Positions 35,249 to 43,912 of a DNA stretch of 64,000 nt are shown in pieces. The notes below the pieces were generated by a model. The model ran no database searches. It saw nothing but the letters and a program-made list of their open reading frames with translations, and was not told the DNA's origin. Source of the DNA: Puniceicoccaceae bacterium (lineage in GTDB: Bacteria > Verrucomicrobiota > Verrucomicrobiia > Opitutales > JAFGAQ01); the NCBI GenBank assembly GCA_040224245.1, contig JBEGIR010000026.1, forward strand, positions 64,414 to 128,413. The letters run 5' to 3'. The translations under genes and the position numbers were made by a program. The number at the start of each line of letters is the position of its first letter. The first letter of the stretch is position 1.

Positions 35249-35322
35249 TGGTGCGGGCAGACGGGATCGAACCGACGATTCAAGCTTGGGAAGCTCACGT
35301 ATTACCACTATACTATGCCCGC
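35249..35322 (-). tRNA. tRNA-Gly (anticodon CCC)
   Basis: The minus strand folds as a tRNA: acceptor stem GCGGGCA/TGCCCGC, a 4-bp D stem (GTAT/ATAC), an anticodon stem with two wobble pairs, loop TTCCCAA with anticodon CCC, a four-base variable loop, and T loop TTCGATC. The 3' end encodes discriminator A plus CCA. One T-T mismatch is seen in the T stem (positions 50 and 64). The anticodon reads GGG codons. Confidence 0.9.
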
Positions 35323-35422
35323 AATCACGCGCATTGGCTACCGACCATACCGACACAGGAAGGCACTGTTGGCAAGTTCAGAGTCGTGCAATAAAACTTG
35401 AGTCGACTCTGTCTGTCGCAGC

Positions 35423-36880
35423 TCAATTCGCTGGATTCAGACGCACGATGCGGCTGCCGCTGCTGGGGCCGCCATTGAGCACCAGGTAGAGCCGCCCATC
35501 CGGGCCAGATGCCACATCCCGTACTCGTCCTTCGTTTTTGAGAATGATCTCCTCGTGCACGACTTCACCCTCTTCAATGACGAGCCGATGCACTTGTTCT
35601 GATGCAAGTCCGCCGACAAACAGGTTGTGTTTCCACTCCGGAAACACATCACCCTCATAAAAATCAATGCCACACACTGCAATGGAAGGCGTCCAATAAA
35701 GCTTTGGCTGCTCCATTCCATCCATCTCGGTTTTATCTGTGATCGGCGTACCATTGTAGTTCATTCCGTATGTGATGACTGGCCACCCATAGTTGAGGCC
35801 TGGTTTCACCAGATTGGTCTCATCTCCTCCCCTCGGACCATGCTCAGTGATCCAGAGGCGCCCATCACGCGGATCCAGATCAATGCCCTGCGGGTTGCGA
35901 TGTCCATAGCTCCAAATTGAGGGAAAGCTCCCATCCATATCGGCAAAGGGGTTATCCTCCGGGATGCGACCGTCATCATGGATGCGGTGCATTTTTCCAT
36001 TGGGCAGTGTGAGATCCTGAGCAGTTTCCATGTCACCCCGATCACCGATGCTGAAAAACAGGTACCCGTCCGAAAACACCAGCCGAGTGCCAAAATGATG
36101 ACGCGCACTGGTGTGGAACTCTGGAGAAGGATCAAAAATCATCTGGCTGTCCACCCATGCTCCCTCACGGATCCGCCCTCGCTGTATGCTCGTCAGTCCA
36201 GTATCGCCGTTGTCATGAGATCGCGAATACGCGAGGTATATCCATCCGTTTTCCGCATAATTCGGATGCAACTGCACTTCAAGCATTCCTCCCTGTCCAC
36301 GATCCCAGACCGCCGGAGTTCCTTCAATGGTTTGTACCCTTCCATCTGCCATCACATGCAGCAGGGAGCCACTCTTTTCCGTGATCAGCATGCTGCCGTC
36401 CGGAAGCCAGTCTAATGACCAAAACGTTCCACTCCCATCAAACACAGTATCGACTTCAAACGGGTGATGCTCGCTGGTAATCACGCCTTCCTGGGGAGTT
36501 ATTTTCTCCAACAAGTTCCCCTGCTCGTGCAGCAGACGATTCTCACGAATATAAATTACGAGTGAACGAATCTGATCCTCCGACAACAGCGCTTTGTATG
36601 CGACCATTTCCGTACCGGGGATTCCTTCCCGAATCGCAGAGGCAATGGAGGCATCATCGCCACCCACCAGCCATGTATCATCCAACAATGATGGTGCCGA
36701 TCCTCCTTCCATCTGCTTCCCATGACAGGTCGCACACAGGACCTGGAAAAGCTCATCTACCTTGCCACTGCCAATGCTGAACTGGGCATGCGCTGGTATT
36801 ACAGACAAGGCCAGTATTGCCGCCATCCACCAGCGGATTGTGTTTCGATTGCCATTCCCTAACATGCGTGTGCTCAACAT
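35423..36880 (-). CDS. cytochrome c domain fused to PQQ-type sugar dehydrogenase
   Basis: A 485-residue periplasmic or secreted oxidoreductase. A signal peptide (WWMAAILALSVIPAHA) is followed by a class I cytochrome c domain, residues about 38-115, with haem-binding CATCH (about 49-53) and an axial Met candidate in PGTEMVAYKALL. Residues about 140-485 are a six-bladed beta-propeller of the soluble aldose/glucose dehydrogenase (GSDH/YliI) family. SLDWLPDGSMLITEKSGSLLHV and RNPQGIDLDPRDGRLWITEHGPRGGDE are typical, the latter with the conserved active-site segment. Electrons from sugar oxidation would pass to the fused haem. A second ATG at 36865 is also possible. Confidence 0.9.
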   Translation of the reverse strand: MLSTRMLGNGNRNTIRWWMAAILALSVIPAHAQFSIGSGKVDELFQVLCATCHGKQMEGGSAPSLLDDTWLVGGDDASIASAIREGIPGTEMVAYKALLSEDQIRSLVIYIRENRLLHEQGNLLEKITPQEGVITSEHHPFEVDTVFDGSGTFWSLDWLPDGSMLITEKSGSLLHVMADGRVQTIEGTPAVWDRGQGGMLEVQLHPNYAENGWIYLAYSRSHDNGDTGLTSIQRGRIREGAWVDSQMIFDPSPEFHTSARHHFGTRLVFSDGYLFFSIGDRGDMETAQDLTLPNGKMHRIHDDGRIPEDNPFADMDGSFPSIWSYGHRNPQGIDLDPRDGRLWITEHGPRGGDETNLVKPGLNYGWPVITYGMNYNGTPITDKTEMDGMEQPKLYWTPSIAVCGIDFYEGDVFPEWKHNLFVGGLASEQVHRLVIEEGEVVHEEIILKNEGRVRDVASGPDGRLYLVLNGGPSSGSRIVRLNPAN

Positions 36881-36971
36881 GCCCCTCCCGATACACAGCT
36901 TTGCAAATTCCTCAAGCCAGAGTACTGATTTCGCACACCCGAAGCCTTGTCAGTCAATGAAGTGTCGCAGT

Positions 36972-37379
36972 TCAAGCCTCGCGGTAGATCAGCGCTACAA
37001 TCAACCCCAGAATCATGTAGATGAACAACAGCCCCATGAACCAACCCAGCGCCAGTTGTACCGGGATCTCCAGCAACACATATTTCTGAATGGCCGAACT
37101 GGTTGCAATCGCAGCTCCAAAGATCAAACCGAAGCGAACGCCTTCCGCCCATCCTTTATTGCGATACCCGCGCACAAACAGTGCCACAAAGATGAAGCTG
37201 ATGAACAGATAGTTCAAAAATGCCAAGGGATAAAGCGCTTCCTGCGCGGAACGGCTGCGCCAGACTCCTTTGCTGATTTCATACAATTCAGCCAATACGA
37301 CCACATTGAGAAGCCAGTCGAAAACTGCCATCAGCACAAATGCCGCCAGCCCGGCGATAATGAAGAGTCTGCGGTTCAT
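36972..37379 (-). CDS. four-helix membrane protein, unknown function
   Basis: A 135-residue protein with four hydrophobic helices (residues about 5-27, 48-68, 78-95 and 108-130). It begins NRRLFIIAGLAAFVLMAVFDWLLN and ends in a basic YREA tail. The reading frame extends upstream to 37577 but those codons overlap the divergent helicase start region and are not hydrophobic. I choose the ATG at 37379. No family is recognised. Confidence 0.55.
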   Translation of the reverse strand: MNRRLFIIAGLAAFVLMAVFDWLLNVVVLAELYEISKGVWRSRSAQEALYPLAFLNYLFISFIFVALFVRGYRNKGWAEGVRFGLIFGAAIATSSAIQKYVLLEIPVQLALGWFMGLLFIYMILGLIVALIYREA

Positions 37380-37579
37380 AGGAAAGCGAGAGAAACAAGA
37401 CTCTATACCCATACCCGAAACCGACCCAAAGCTCAAGTGCATTGTGTACGATTCGCATTTCCCAAACAGCAGTCCATGGCACTTTTGAACTGCCGTAAAT
37501 CTGTCCGGCTGCGTTCTGCACGCTTTTGCATTGAACTCCCCACCTTCCCTGCACTCCAATACACAGCAAACGGTCACTC

Positions 37580-40087
37580 ATGACACTCCACTCCATCGAC
37601 ATTCCCCTGACACTTCCAGACCTCTGGCAACAGGACGCAGTTCGCCAGATTCTGGAAGGAAGGGATGTGGTTGTGGATGCCCCGACAGGTGCGGGAAAAA
37701 CCTACATTTTTGAAATGCTGGTGGAGTCCCGAAAGCTGCAGGGTCAGCTGATTTTCACAGTTCCCACCCGTGCTCTCGCCAATGACAAACTACTCGAATG
37801 GCGACACAAGGGCTGGAATGTCGGCATCGCTACCGGTGATATCACCGACAATCTGAATGCACCCGTACTTGTGGCAACCCTCGAAACTCAAAAGGCCCGC
37901 TTACTGCAGGGTGCCCAACCCCGCCTGATCGTCATCGACGAATACCAGATGATCCAGGACCCCTCCCGCGGCACCAACTACGAAATGACCATCGCCGTCG
38001 CCGCTCCCAACACTCAACTGCTTCTGTTGAGCGGCAGTGTTCAAAACCCCGCAGACGTCGTTGACTGGCTCCGGCGCATCGGGAGGAAGGCACATCTCAT
38101 CTCCCACCGGGAACGCCCGGTTCCACAGGAACAACTCTATCTCGAAGCCCTTCCCGACCGTGCCCCCAAATCCATCTATGGATTCTGGCCACGTTTCCTC
38201 TATAGGGCCCTGCAGGCGGAGCTGGATCCCATCCTCATATTCGCTCCCCAGCGCAAGGATGCCGAACGCATTGCACGTCAGGTTGCGGCTTCACTGCCCG
38301 AAGACGATCCGCTCGAACTCAGTCCCGAGCAACGAAACCTCGCGGGTGAGGCTCTCGCAAAATTGCTGAAATCCCGGGTTGCCTTTCACCACAGCGGTTT
38401 GAGCTACCGGCAACGGGCCGGTGTCATCGAACCACTCGCCAAGGCAGGACAGTTGCGCATCGTCGTGGCCACCACAGGTCTCGGAGCTGGCATCAATTTT
38501 TCCATGCGTTCCGTCATTGTGACCGAGCGCGATTATCGACAACGGGATCAGGTATCCCAGGTCCGTCCGGATGAATTGCTCCAAATGTTTGGTCGTGCAG
38601 GTCGTCGCGGTCTCGATGATCGAGGATATGTGCTTGTTCTGCCTCAGAAACCTCGCCTCGAGGATGCAGCACCCATCACGGTTCGACGCATCCATCAACT
38701 CGACTGGCCAAGTTTCCTCGGTCTGATGCAACAGGCCCATCAACTGGGACAGGATCCGCGAAAGGCAGCACTCAAGCTGGCAGCATCCCTGTTCACACAC
38801 TCCCCTCTTCCACTTGGTTTTGAATCGGGCAGCACCCCACTAACGACTCCAACCGTTCACAAACAACTTTCGCCTGCTGCCACTTCCCATTCTTCTGCGC
38901 TCAACGCCAAGGATACGCTGATCGAGATCCTGAATTCCCAGGGAACATGGGAACGCCGCCGTGGCCCCCACGAAGTTCAACTGCAGCACACCCTCAGCTT
39001 CCATCGCAATCACTGGAAACCTTCAACACAGGTCGCGGGAACACTCTCCCGCTTCCCACACGGGAACACCTGCAAAATTCAACACAAGGGAAAGCGACAG
39101 TATGCCAAAGAATGGGTCGTCGCTCATTTTCCAACCCAATCCGACCACCACAGTCTGCTGCTGAACAAAAAATACCGCAAAGCGGCCGTACAGGCATTTG
39201 CCAATACCAGCGCTAAGGCTCCGTCCATCCCAAAGCGCATGGATCTCGCCCAACTCGAATCCCACCTCCGCAAAGCGCTTCCGTTGATCACCCAAGGTGG
39301 ACAATTGATCGATCTTCTCGAACGCAACAGCAGCGTTATTGCCCGAGTTGACATGGCAGCCGCCAGTATCACCGCTCGCAAGGACTCCCATGGAAACTTC
39401 CTTGTCGACCCTCCTGAACGCGAGGTCACCCGAGCTTACGAAAATTTTTCACTCAAGGATCATGCACTCGCTGGATCGTCCCGCTCCGATGCCAGTCCGG
39501 CGAAGATCTGGCTCCAGCTTGGTCTGATCAATGCCCGGGGCATTCCCACCCGCCGTGGAGTCCTCTTCAGTTATTTCAATCATGGAGAGGGGCTTGCCGT
39601 TGCCGCTGCACTGGAAGATGCGGACTACCCCATTGAACAACTGGTCTGGGATTTGGCAAACCTGCGAACGGGTCACCGCTTTGACGAACTCGGAGATCTT
39701 GGCAGTCGGCTCAGTTATGTCTGCCGCGAGAGCTATGGCAGTGTCTCCCACCCCGGATACCTTCATCGTGGATTGCCCGAGGAATACGGAGAGGGAGGTT
39801 CTGAACTCGTCTTCAACTTGAGCAAATCCGCTCGCTGGAAATACGAAATCATCGGAGGTGAAATCAGCGAAGGCGACGTTGAGCGGGTCTGGCTCGAATG
39901 GAAAAGCGTGCTGCGGCAAATCGCAAATGCCCCTGAATTTCCCTGGTCGCGTTGGCAGGAGCTTCAGGCTCAGGCACGCGAGCGCATCCAGATTGCAACT
40001 ACCTCCCACAACCTGCTCGACTTGCCAGCACTGACCGTGCGCCAGCGTTCCCGCAAGCCAATGCCGTTTCGAGCCAGACGTTCCTGA
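37580..40087 (+). CDS. Ski2/Mtr4-like DExH helicase
   Basis: An 835-residue superfamily 2 helicase. N-terminal motifs are complete: motif I DAPTGAGKT (about 33-41), Ia TVPTRALAND, II IDEYQ (DExH variant), III LSGSVQNP, V VVATTGLGAGINF and VI QMFGRAGRRGLDDRG, over residues 10-340. Motif III followed by NPADVVDWL and motif VI are those of the Ski2/Mtr4/Brr2 group, where LSATIPNA and QMIGRAGRRG are usual. Residues 400-835 form a long C-terminal part with no recognised domain; part of it (about 410-560) is polar. The catalytic helicase core looks active. Substrate (RNA or DNA) is not shown; Ski2-like proteins mostly act on RNA. Confidence 0.85.
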   Translation: MTLHSIDIPLTLPDLWQQDAVRQILEGRDVVVDAPTGAGKTYIFEMLVESRKLQGQLIFTVPTRALANDKLLEWRHKGWNVGIATGDITDNLNAPVLVATLETQKARLLQGAQPRLIVIDEYQMIQDPSRGTNYEMTIAVAAPNTQLLLLSGSVQNPADVVDWLRRIGRKAHLISHRERPVPQEQLYLEALPDRAPKSIYGFWPRFLYRALQAELDPILIFAPQRKDAERIARQVAASLPEDDPLELSPEQRNLAGEALAKLLKSRVAFHHSGLSYRQRAGVIEPLAKAGQLRIVVATTGLGAGINFSMRSVIVTERDYRQRDQVSQVRPDELLQMFGRAGRRGLDDRGYVLVLPQKPRLEDAAPITVRRIHQLDWPSFLGLMQQAHQLGQDPRKAALKLAASLFTHSPLPLGFESGSTPLTTPTVHKQLSPAATSHSSALNAKDTLIEILNSQGTWERRRGPHEVQLQHTLSFHRNHWKPSTQVAGTLSRFPHGNTCKIQHKGKRQYAKEWVVAHFPTQSDHHSLLLNKKYRKAAVQAFANTSAKAPSIPKRMDLAQLESHLRKALPLITQGGQLIDLLERNSSVIARVDMAAASITARKDSHGNFLVDPPEREVTRAYENFSLKDHALAGSSRSDASPAKIWLQLGLINARGIPTRRGVLFSYFNHGEGLAVAAALEDADYPIEQLVWDLANLRTGHRFDELGDLGSRLSYVCRESYGSVSHPGYLHRGLPEEYGEGGSELVFNLSKSARWKYEIIGGEISEGDVERVWLEWKSVLRQIANAPEFPWSRWQELQAQARERIQIATTSHNLLDLPALTVRQRSRKPMPFRARRS

Positions 40088-40315
40088 GATATCGTGACGC
40101 GCCAAGAAGCAGAATGAGCATCGGTGTTGTCTGTTTGGGGATAGCGGCTTTGAGCATGCCATCGAGCCATTCCGCAAAAAAACTCCTTCGCCCTTGCCTT
40201 TTCCGGCTCCAGCTGCAGGGTTAACATTCATCCGATATCGGTTCATCCGATGCCAGATTTCCTCCTTCCGGTCCTTCACCGGAATTACAGACCAACCTAC
40301 TCACTTCCAGATATC

Positions 40316-40981
40316 ATGCGCCTCCTGCTTCCTGCCCTTGCATGCGGCTGCCTCGTTGCTGCAACCGCACTTCACTCCCAAATTGTTTTCAGCTTTGATG
40401 ATGGCTCCCTCATACCGGAAAACGACTACGATCCTATCACCATCGGGAATGCCGAAACCGAGAGCCATTTCAATTCATTTACGAACTCAACCGGATGGGA
40501 CTCCGCGCTGCAGGTCAGCGGAGCCAACGGATTTTTTTCCACCCCACAGAATCAGGCGACCGCAGGCGATGCTTTCTTTTTTAGCATCGACGTCGCATCG
40601 GGCTATGTCTTCACCGTTTCCGAGATCAGTTTTCAGGTGCGGGGTACTGGAGGATCTCCCCAGCAGGTGGGTTTTTCGCTTGGCAGCCTAAGCCACAACT
40701 TTGGAGCGCTCTTCAGCAACGATTCGGAAATCAAAACCCTTTCCCAAAGTTCGCTTTCGATTCAGCTCACGGGGGCTGATCGATTTGCGATTCAGGGATG
40801 GGGTTCTTCAGGTGCATCAGCACTGCAACTGGACAATATCCGAATCACGGGTTCCCTTACCGCCATTCCCGAACCCTCCACGTATGCGGCAATTCTGGGA
40901 GCGGTAGCGTTGGGCATCGTCTTCTACCAGCGACGCAAATCCCGATACACAACGCAAAACAACCCCACGAAGTTGCCCTGA
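40316..40981 (+). CDS. PEP-CTERM sorting domain protein
   Basis: A 221-residue exported protein. The signal peptide is RLLLPALACGCLVAATAL with a likely cleavage near LHS. The body is a beta-rich extracellular region typical of PEP-CTERM proteins. The C-terminus carries the sorting signal: IPEPSTYAAILGAVALGIVF then RRK, that is the PEP motif, one hydrophobic helix and a basic tail. In other bacteria such proteins are handled by exosortase and exported to the surface with polysaccharide. The frame is open from 40250, but the ATG at 40316 starts the signal peptide. Confidence 0.88.
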   Translation: MRLLLPALACGCLVAATALHSQIVFSFDDGSLIPENDYDPITIGNAETESHFNSFTNSTGWDSALQVSGANGFFSTPQNQATAGDAFFFSIDVASGYVFTVSEISFQVRGTGGSPQQVGFSLGSLSHNFGALFSNDSEIKTLSQSSLSIQLTGADRFAIQGWGSSGASALQLDNIRITGSLTAIPEPSTYAAILGAVALGIVFYQRRKSRYTTQNNPTKLP

Positions 40982-40988
40982 AGCTGAA

Positions 40989-42503
40989 TCACCCCGCATT
41001 CCGGCGTGTTTCAATCACCGCCTGAAATTGTTTCGACGCTGCGGCCCAGTCCAGTTCGCTTTGTGGCAGAAAACGGCACAGCTCAAAGGATTCCGCAATG
41101 ATGGAACGTCCATCCCGGATGCGCTCGATCTTACCGTCTGCCTTCAGCTGTGCGAGCACGTTGCCAAGACTGCTCCCCTCAAGCGGTCCCGCCAGCACTT
41201 TGCAGCCCGTCGCATCCGCTGCGAGTTGATTGAGAAAATCATTCTGTGATCCGCCACCAAGGATGTGAATCGTATCGTAGCCTTTCCCGGTCACTCGCTC
41301 TATTCCTTCTTTCACGGAGCGGTAACTGAGTGCCAGTCCCTCAAAAATGGATCGGCAGATCAGGGCCGGCGTCGCCTCCACTTGCTGTCCGGTTGTTTCG
41401 AAAAACGCCTTCACGCGCTCAACCATGGGACCGGGCGCTTCAAACAAGGCATCGTTGGGGTCCAGCCAAGCCTGGAACGGTGGCGCTTTTGCTGCGAGTT
41501 CCCGAAGGGCATCATAGCTCAGCCCCAGGCCCTGCTCATCCCAGTCGCGTTTGCACTGTTGAAAGATCCAGAATCCGCTGATGTTTTTGAGCAGGCGAAT
41601 CGTCCCTTCCACCCCTCGCTCATGCGTAAGTCCCATCGCATTGGCAACGGCGGTCGTGTGGCAGGTTTCCGATTCCACCCCCATCAGAGACCAGGTACCG
41701 GAACTAATGTAAATCGAGTCGGACGAACTCAGCGGACAGGCCGCCACAGCCGCCGCCGTATCATGAGAGGGCGTGGTCACGACAACCATACGATCACTTC
41801 CCACTTCCGCCGCCACATCAGGTTGCAATTTGCCCAGGAGCGTTCCCGGTTCCACCAGCTCCCCAAACAGCGAGCGGGGAAATGCAAAACGCTCGATCAG
41901 TGTATCCGACCACTCTCCACTCTGCGCATCGAGCAATTCACTGGTCGAAGCAATCGTCATTTCGTTCGTTGCGACACCACAAAGCCAGTAGTTCAGCAAA
42001 TCAGGAACAAACAACAGTTGATTTGCATGCTCCAGCAAAGAACCTGCCTGCCGCGACTCTGCAAGGAGCTGATAGATGGAGTTGAAGTGAAGGTGCTGAA
42101 TGCCCGCAATGGCATAGCGCTCCGACTGCGGCACAATCTGCTCGGATACCGCGTCCATGCCATTGGTGCGGGAGTCCCGATAACAGTAGGGAATGCCCAG
42201 CAGGCGACCAGTCTTGTCTATCAGTGCAAAATCCACTCCCCAGGTATCCACACCGATGCTCACGACATCGTCGCCATAGCGCTGTACTGCCTCACGCATG
42301 CCCGCCTTGATCGACGCAAAAATGTGGGTGATCTGCCAGTACAGCGAACCCCGGATCGAGATCGGTTGATTGTCAAAGCGGCACACTTCTTCCAGACGAA
42401 TACGCTGGTTTTCAAAAATTGCAGCCAGCACCCTCCCGCTGCCAGCACCTACGTCCGCCGCTAAATATACGTTTCGTTTTCGCATGATCTGCGCTTTGGT
42501 CAA
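40989..42503 (-). CDS. rhaB: L-rhamnulokinase
   Basis: Phosphorylates L-rhamnulose to rhamnulose-1-phosphate. The 504-residue FGGY-family sugar kinase opens with VYLAADVGAGSGRV, the phosphate-1 motif. GVDTWGVDFALID and TTPSHDTAAAVAA follow, and a GGGSQNDFLNQLAADATG motif typical of RhaB lies near the C-terminus. Its start overlaps the rhaA stop by four bases (ATGA), indicating coupling, although an ATG six codons later (42485) is an alternative. It is the last gene of the leftward rhamnose/microcompartment cluster. Confidence 0.94.
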   Translation of the reverse strand: MTKAQIMRKRNVYLAADVGAGSGRVLAAIFENQRIRLEEVCRFDNQPISIRGSLYWQITHIFASIKAGMREAVQRYGDDVVSIGVDTWGVDFALIDKTGRLLGIPYCYRDSRTNGMDAVSEQIVPQSERYAIAGIQHLHFNSIYQLLAESRQAGSLLEHANQLLFVPDLLNYWLCGVATNEMTIASTSELLDAQSGEWSDTLIERFAFPRSLFGELVEPGTLLGKLQPDVAAEVGSDRMVVVTTPSHDTAAAVAACPLSSSDSIYISSGTWSLMGVESETCHTTAVANAMGLTHERGVEGTIRLLKNISGFWIFQQCKRDWDEQGLGLSYDALRELAAKAPPFQAWLDPNDALFEAPGPMVERVKAFFETTGQQVEATPALICRSIFEGLALSYRSVKEGIERVTGKGYDTIHILGGGSQNDFLNQLAADATGCKVLAGPLEGSSLGNVLAQLKADGKIERIRDGRSIIAESFELCRFLPQSELDWAAASKQFQAVIETRRNAG

Positions 42504-43744
42504 CTCCGTGAAGCAAGCACCTGGGATTCGTAGGTCTTGACCTCCTTCAACCAGTCCGTTCCGGTCGGAACCTCATTGCGCCGACAGAACTCCTCCCATA
42601 CCAGCCCCCAGGGCAGATTCTTGTATTCTTCAAGAAGCGCCAGTCGCGAGGTGAAGTCTCCTTCCCGCTCCAGCTGCTGCAGGCTCACTGAGGGTTCGAG
42701 CAGGGCCTTCAGCAATGAGCGCTGCGCCGAACGCGTGCCAATTACCCAGGCCGCAATGCGGTTGATGCTGGCATCAAAAAAATCGAGTCCGATACGCGTG
42801 CTGCCAAGAAAATTTCCGCGAACCAGCTCTTCCATGACCGCCGTCGTTGCGTCATCACAGAGCACCACATGATCCGAATCCCAGCGAACACCGCGGCTCA
42901 CATGCAACAGGGTGCCGGGAACAAACTGCTGCACCGCACTGAGTTTGTCGGCAATCTGCTCAGTCGGATGAAAATGCCCCATGTCCAGACACAGCCACTT
43001 CTGGTTCTTCACCGCATAACCCAGATAAAACTCATGTGATCCGATCACGCAGCTTTCGGAACCGATGCCAAACAACTTGCACTCCACTGCGTCGATGTTA
43101 AAGGGGCTGGTATCTTCGGCAAACACCACATCCAGCGCACTTTCCAGGCGTTCGCGATACCCCTTTCGATCCACCGGAGTATCCTTGAATCCGTCTGGAA
43201 TCCACACGTTGGTCACGACCGGATTGTCGAGCGCTTTGCCCATTTCGGAAGCAATTTGACGCGAACGCTTGCAGTGCTCGATCCAGAACTCTCGAATTCC
43301 AGAATCCGGGTGGGACAACGTAAACCCATCATCCGATTTGTCATGGGAAAAGCAGGTCGGGTTGAAATCGAGTCCCAGGCCCTGTTCCCTGCAATACTGG
43401 ACCCATGATTCAAAGTGAGTATACTCGATGGCATCCCGGTCCACAACCCCGCTTCGAAAGTCGCCGTAGATGGCGTGCAGGTTCAGGCGCTTTGCTCCCG
43501 GAATCAGGCGTGTCGCGAAACTGAAGTCCTGACGCAGCTCATCCAGCGTTCGCGCCTTGCCCGGATAATTTCCTGTCACCTGTATGCCACCGGTCAGGGA
43601 ACCCGCACGTTCAAATCCTCCCACATCATCTCCCTGCCAGCAATGCATGGAAATGGGGATCGTTTGCAGGGTGTCGATCACGGCATCGGTGTCCACACCG
43701 ATCCCCGCATAGCGTTCTTTAGCGATCGAATAAGTAGCATTCAT
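42500..43744 (-). CDS. rhaA: L-rhamnose isomerase
   Basis: Converts L-rhamnose to L-rhamnulose. The 414-residue length matches Escherichia coli RhaA (419). Shared stretches include ISMHCWQGDDVGGFE near the N-terminus, GNYPGKARTLDELR, LNLHAIYGD, IDAVECKLFGIGSES and GHFHPTEQIADKLSA. VRWDSDHVVLCDD and LDFFDASINRIAAWVIGTR also match closely. The metal-binding Glu/Asp/His set of this family therefore looks intact. A ribosome site AAGGA lies seven bases before the ATG at 43744. The next gene upstream, the dehydrogenase, is separated by a hairpin-rich intergenic stretch. Confidence 0.96.
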   Translation of the reverse strand: MNATYSIAKERYAGIGVDTDAVIDTLQTIPISMHCWQGDDVGGFERAGSLTGGIQVTGNYPGKARTLDELRQDFSFATRLIPGAKRLNLHAIYGDFRSGVVDRDAIEYTHFESWVQYCREQGLGLDFNPTCFSHDKSDDGFTLSHPDSGIREFWIEHCKRSRQIASEMGKALDNPVVTNVWIPDGFKDTPVDRKGYRERLESALDVVFAEDTSPFNIDAVECKLFGIGSESCVIGSHEFYLGYAVKNQKWLCLDMGHFHPTEQIADKLSAVQQFVPGTLLHVSRGVRWDSDHVVLCDDATTAVMEELVRGNFLGSTRIGLDFFDASINRIAAWVIGTRSAQRSLLKALLEPSVSLQQLEREGDFTSRLALLEEYKNLPWGLVWEEFCRRNEVPTGTDWLKEVKTYESQVLASRS

Positions 43745-43799
43745 AGTCAGATTCCTTGAAGTTGGGTAGTCGAATGATCACAGATAGGCTGAGATCGAA

Positions 43800-43850
43800 G
43801 CCGGCCCCGATGCAGGGGGCCGACTCCTGAGTGTAAACTGGAAACAGGAG
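43800..43850 (-). promoter_or_regulatory. tandem hairpins between the dehydrogenase and rhaA genes
   Basis: Two inverted repeats lie side by side in the 168-base gap. The first pairs gccggcccc (43800-43808) with ggggccgac (43816-43824), with one mismatch and a seven-base loop. The second pairs ctcctg (43824-43829) with caggag (43845-43850) around a 15-base loop. No T run follows in the transcribed direction, so they look more like mRNA stability or processing structures than a standard terminator. Confidence 0.45.
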
Positions 43851-43912
43851 CTGTGCCACACAATTCCTGAGTTCCGGAAAATGGGATAACGCATGGTCAC
43901 ACGGATCATGCC

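Noticed and set aside
40227-40250. Direct repeat ttcatccgat and the palindrome ccgatatcgg before the PEP-CTERM gene
   Set aside because: They are short, may arise by chance and have no second copy in the window.
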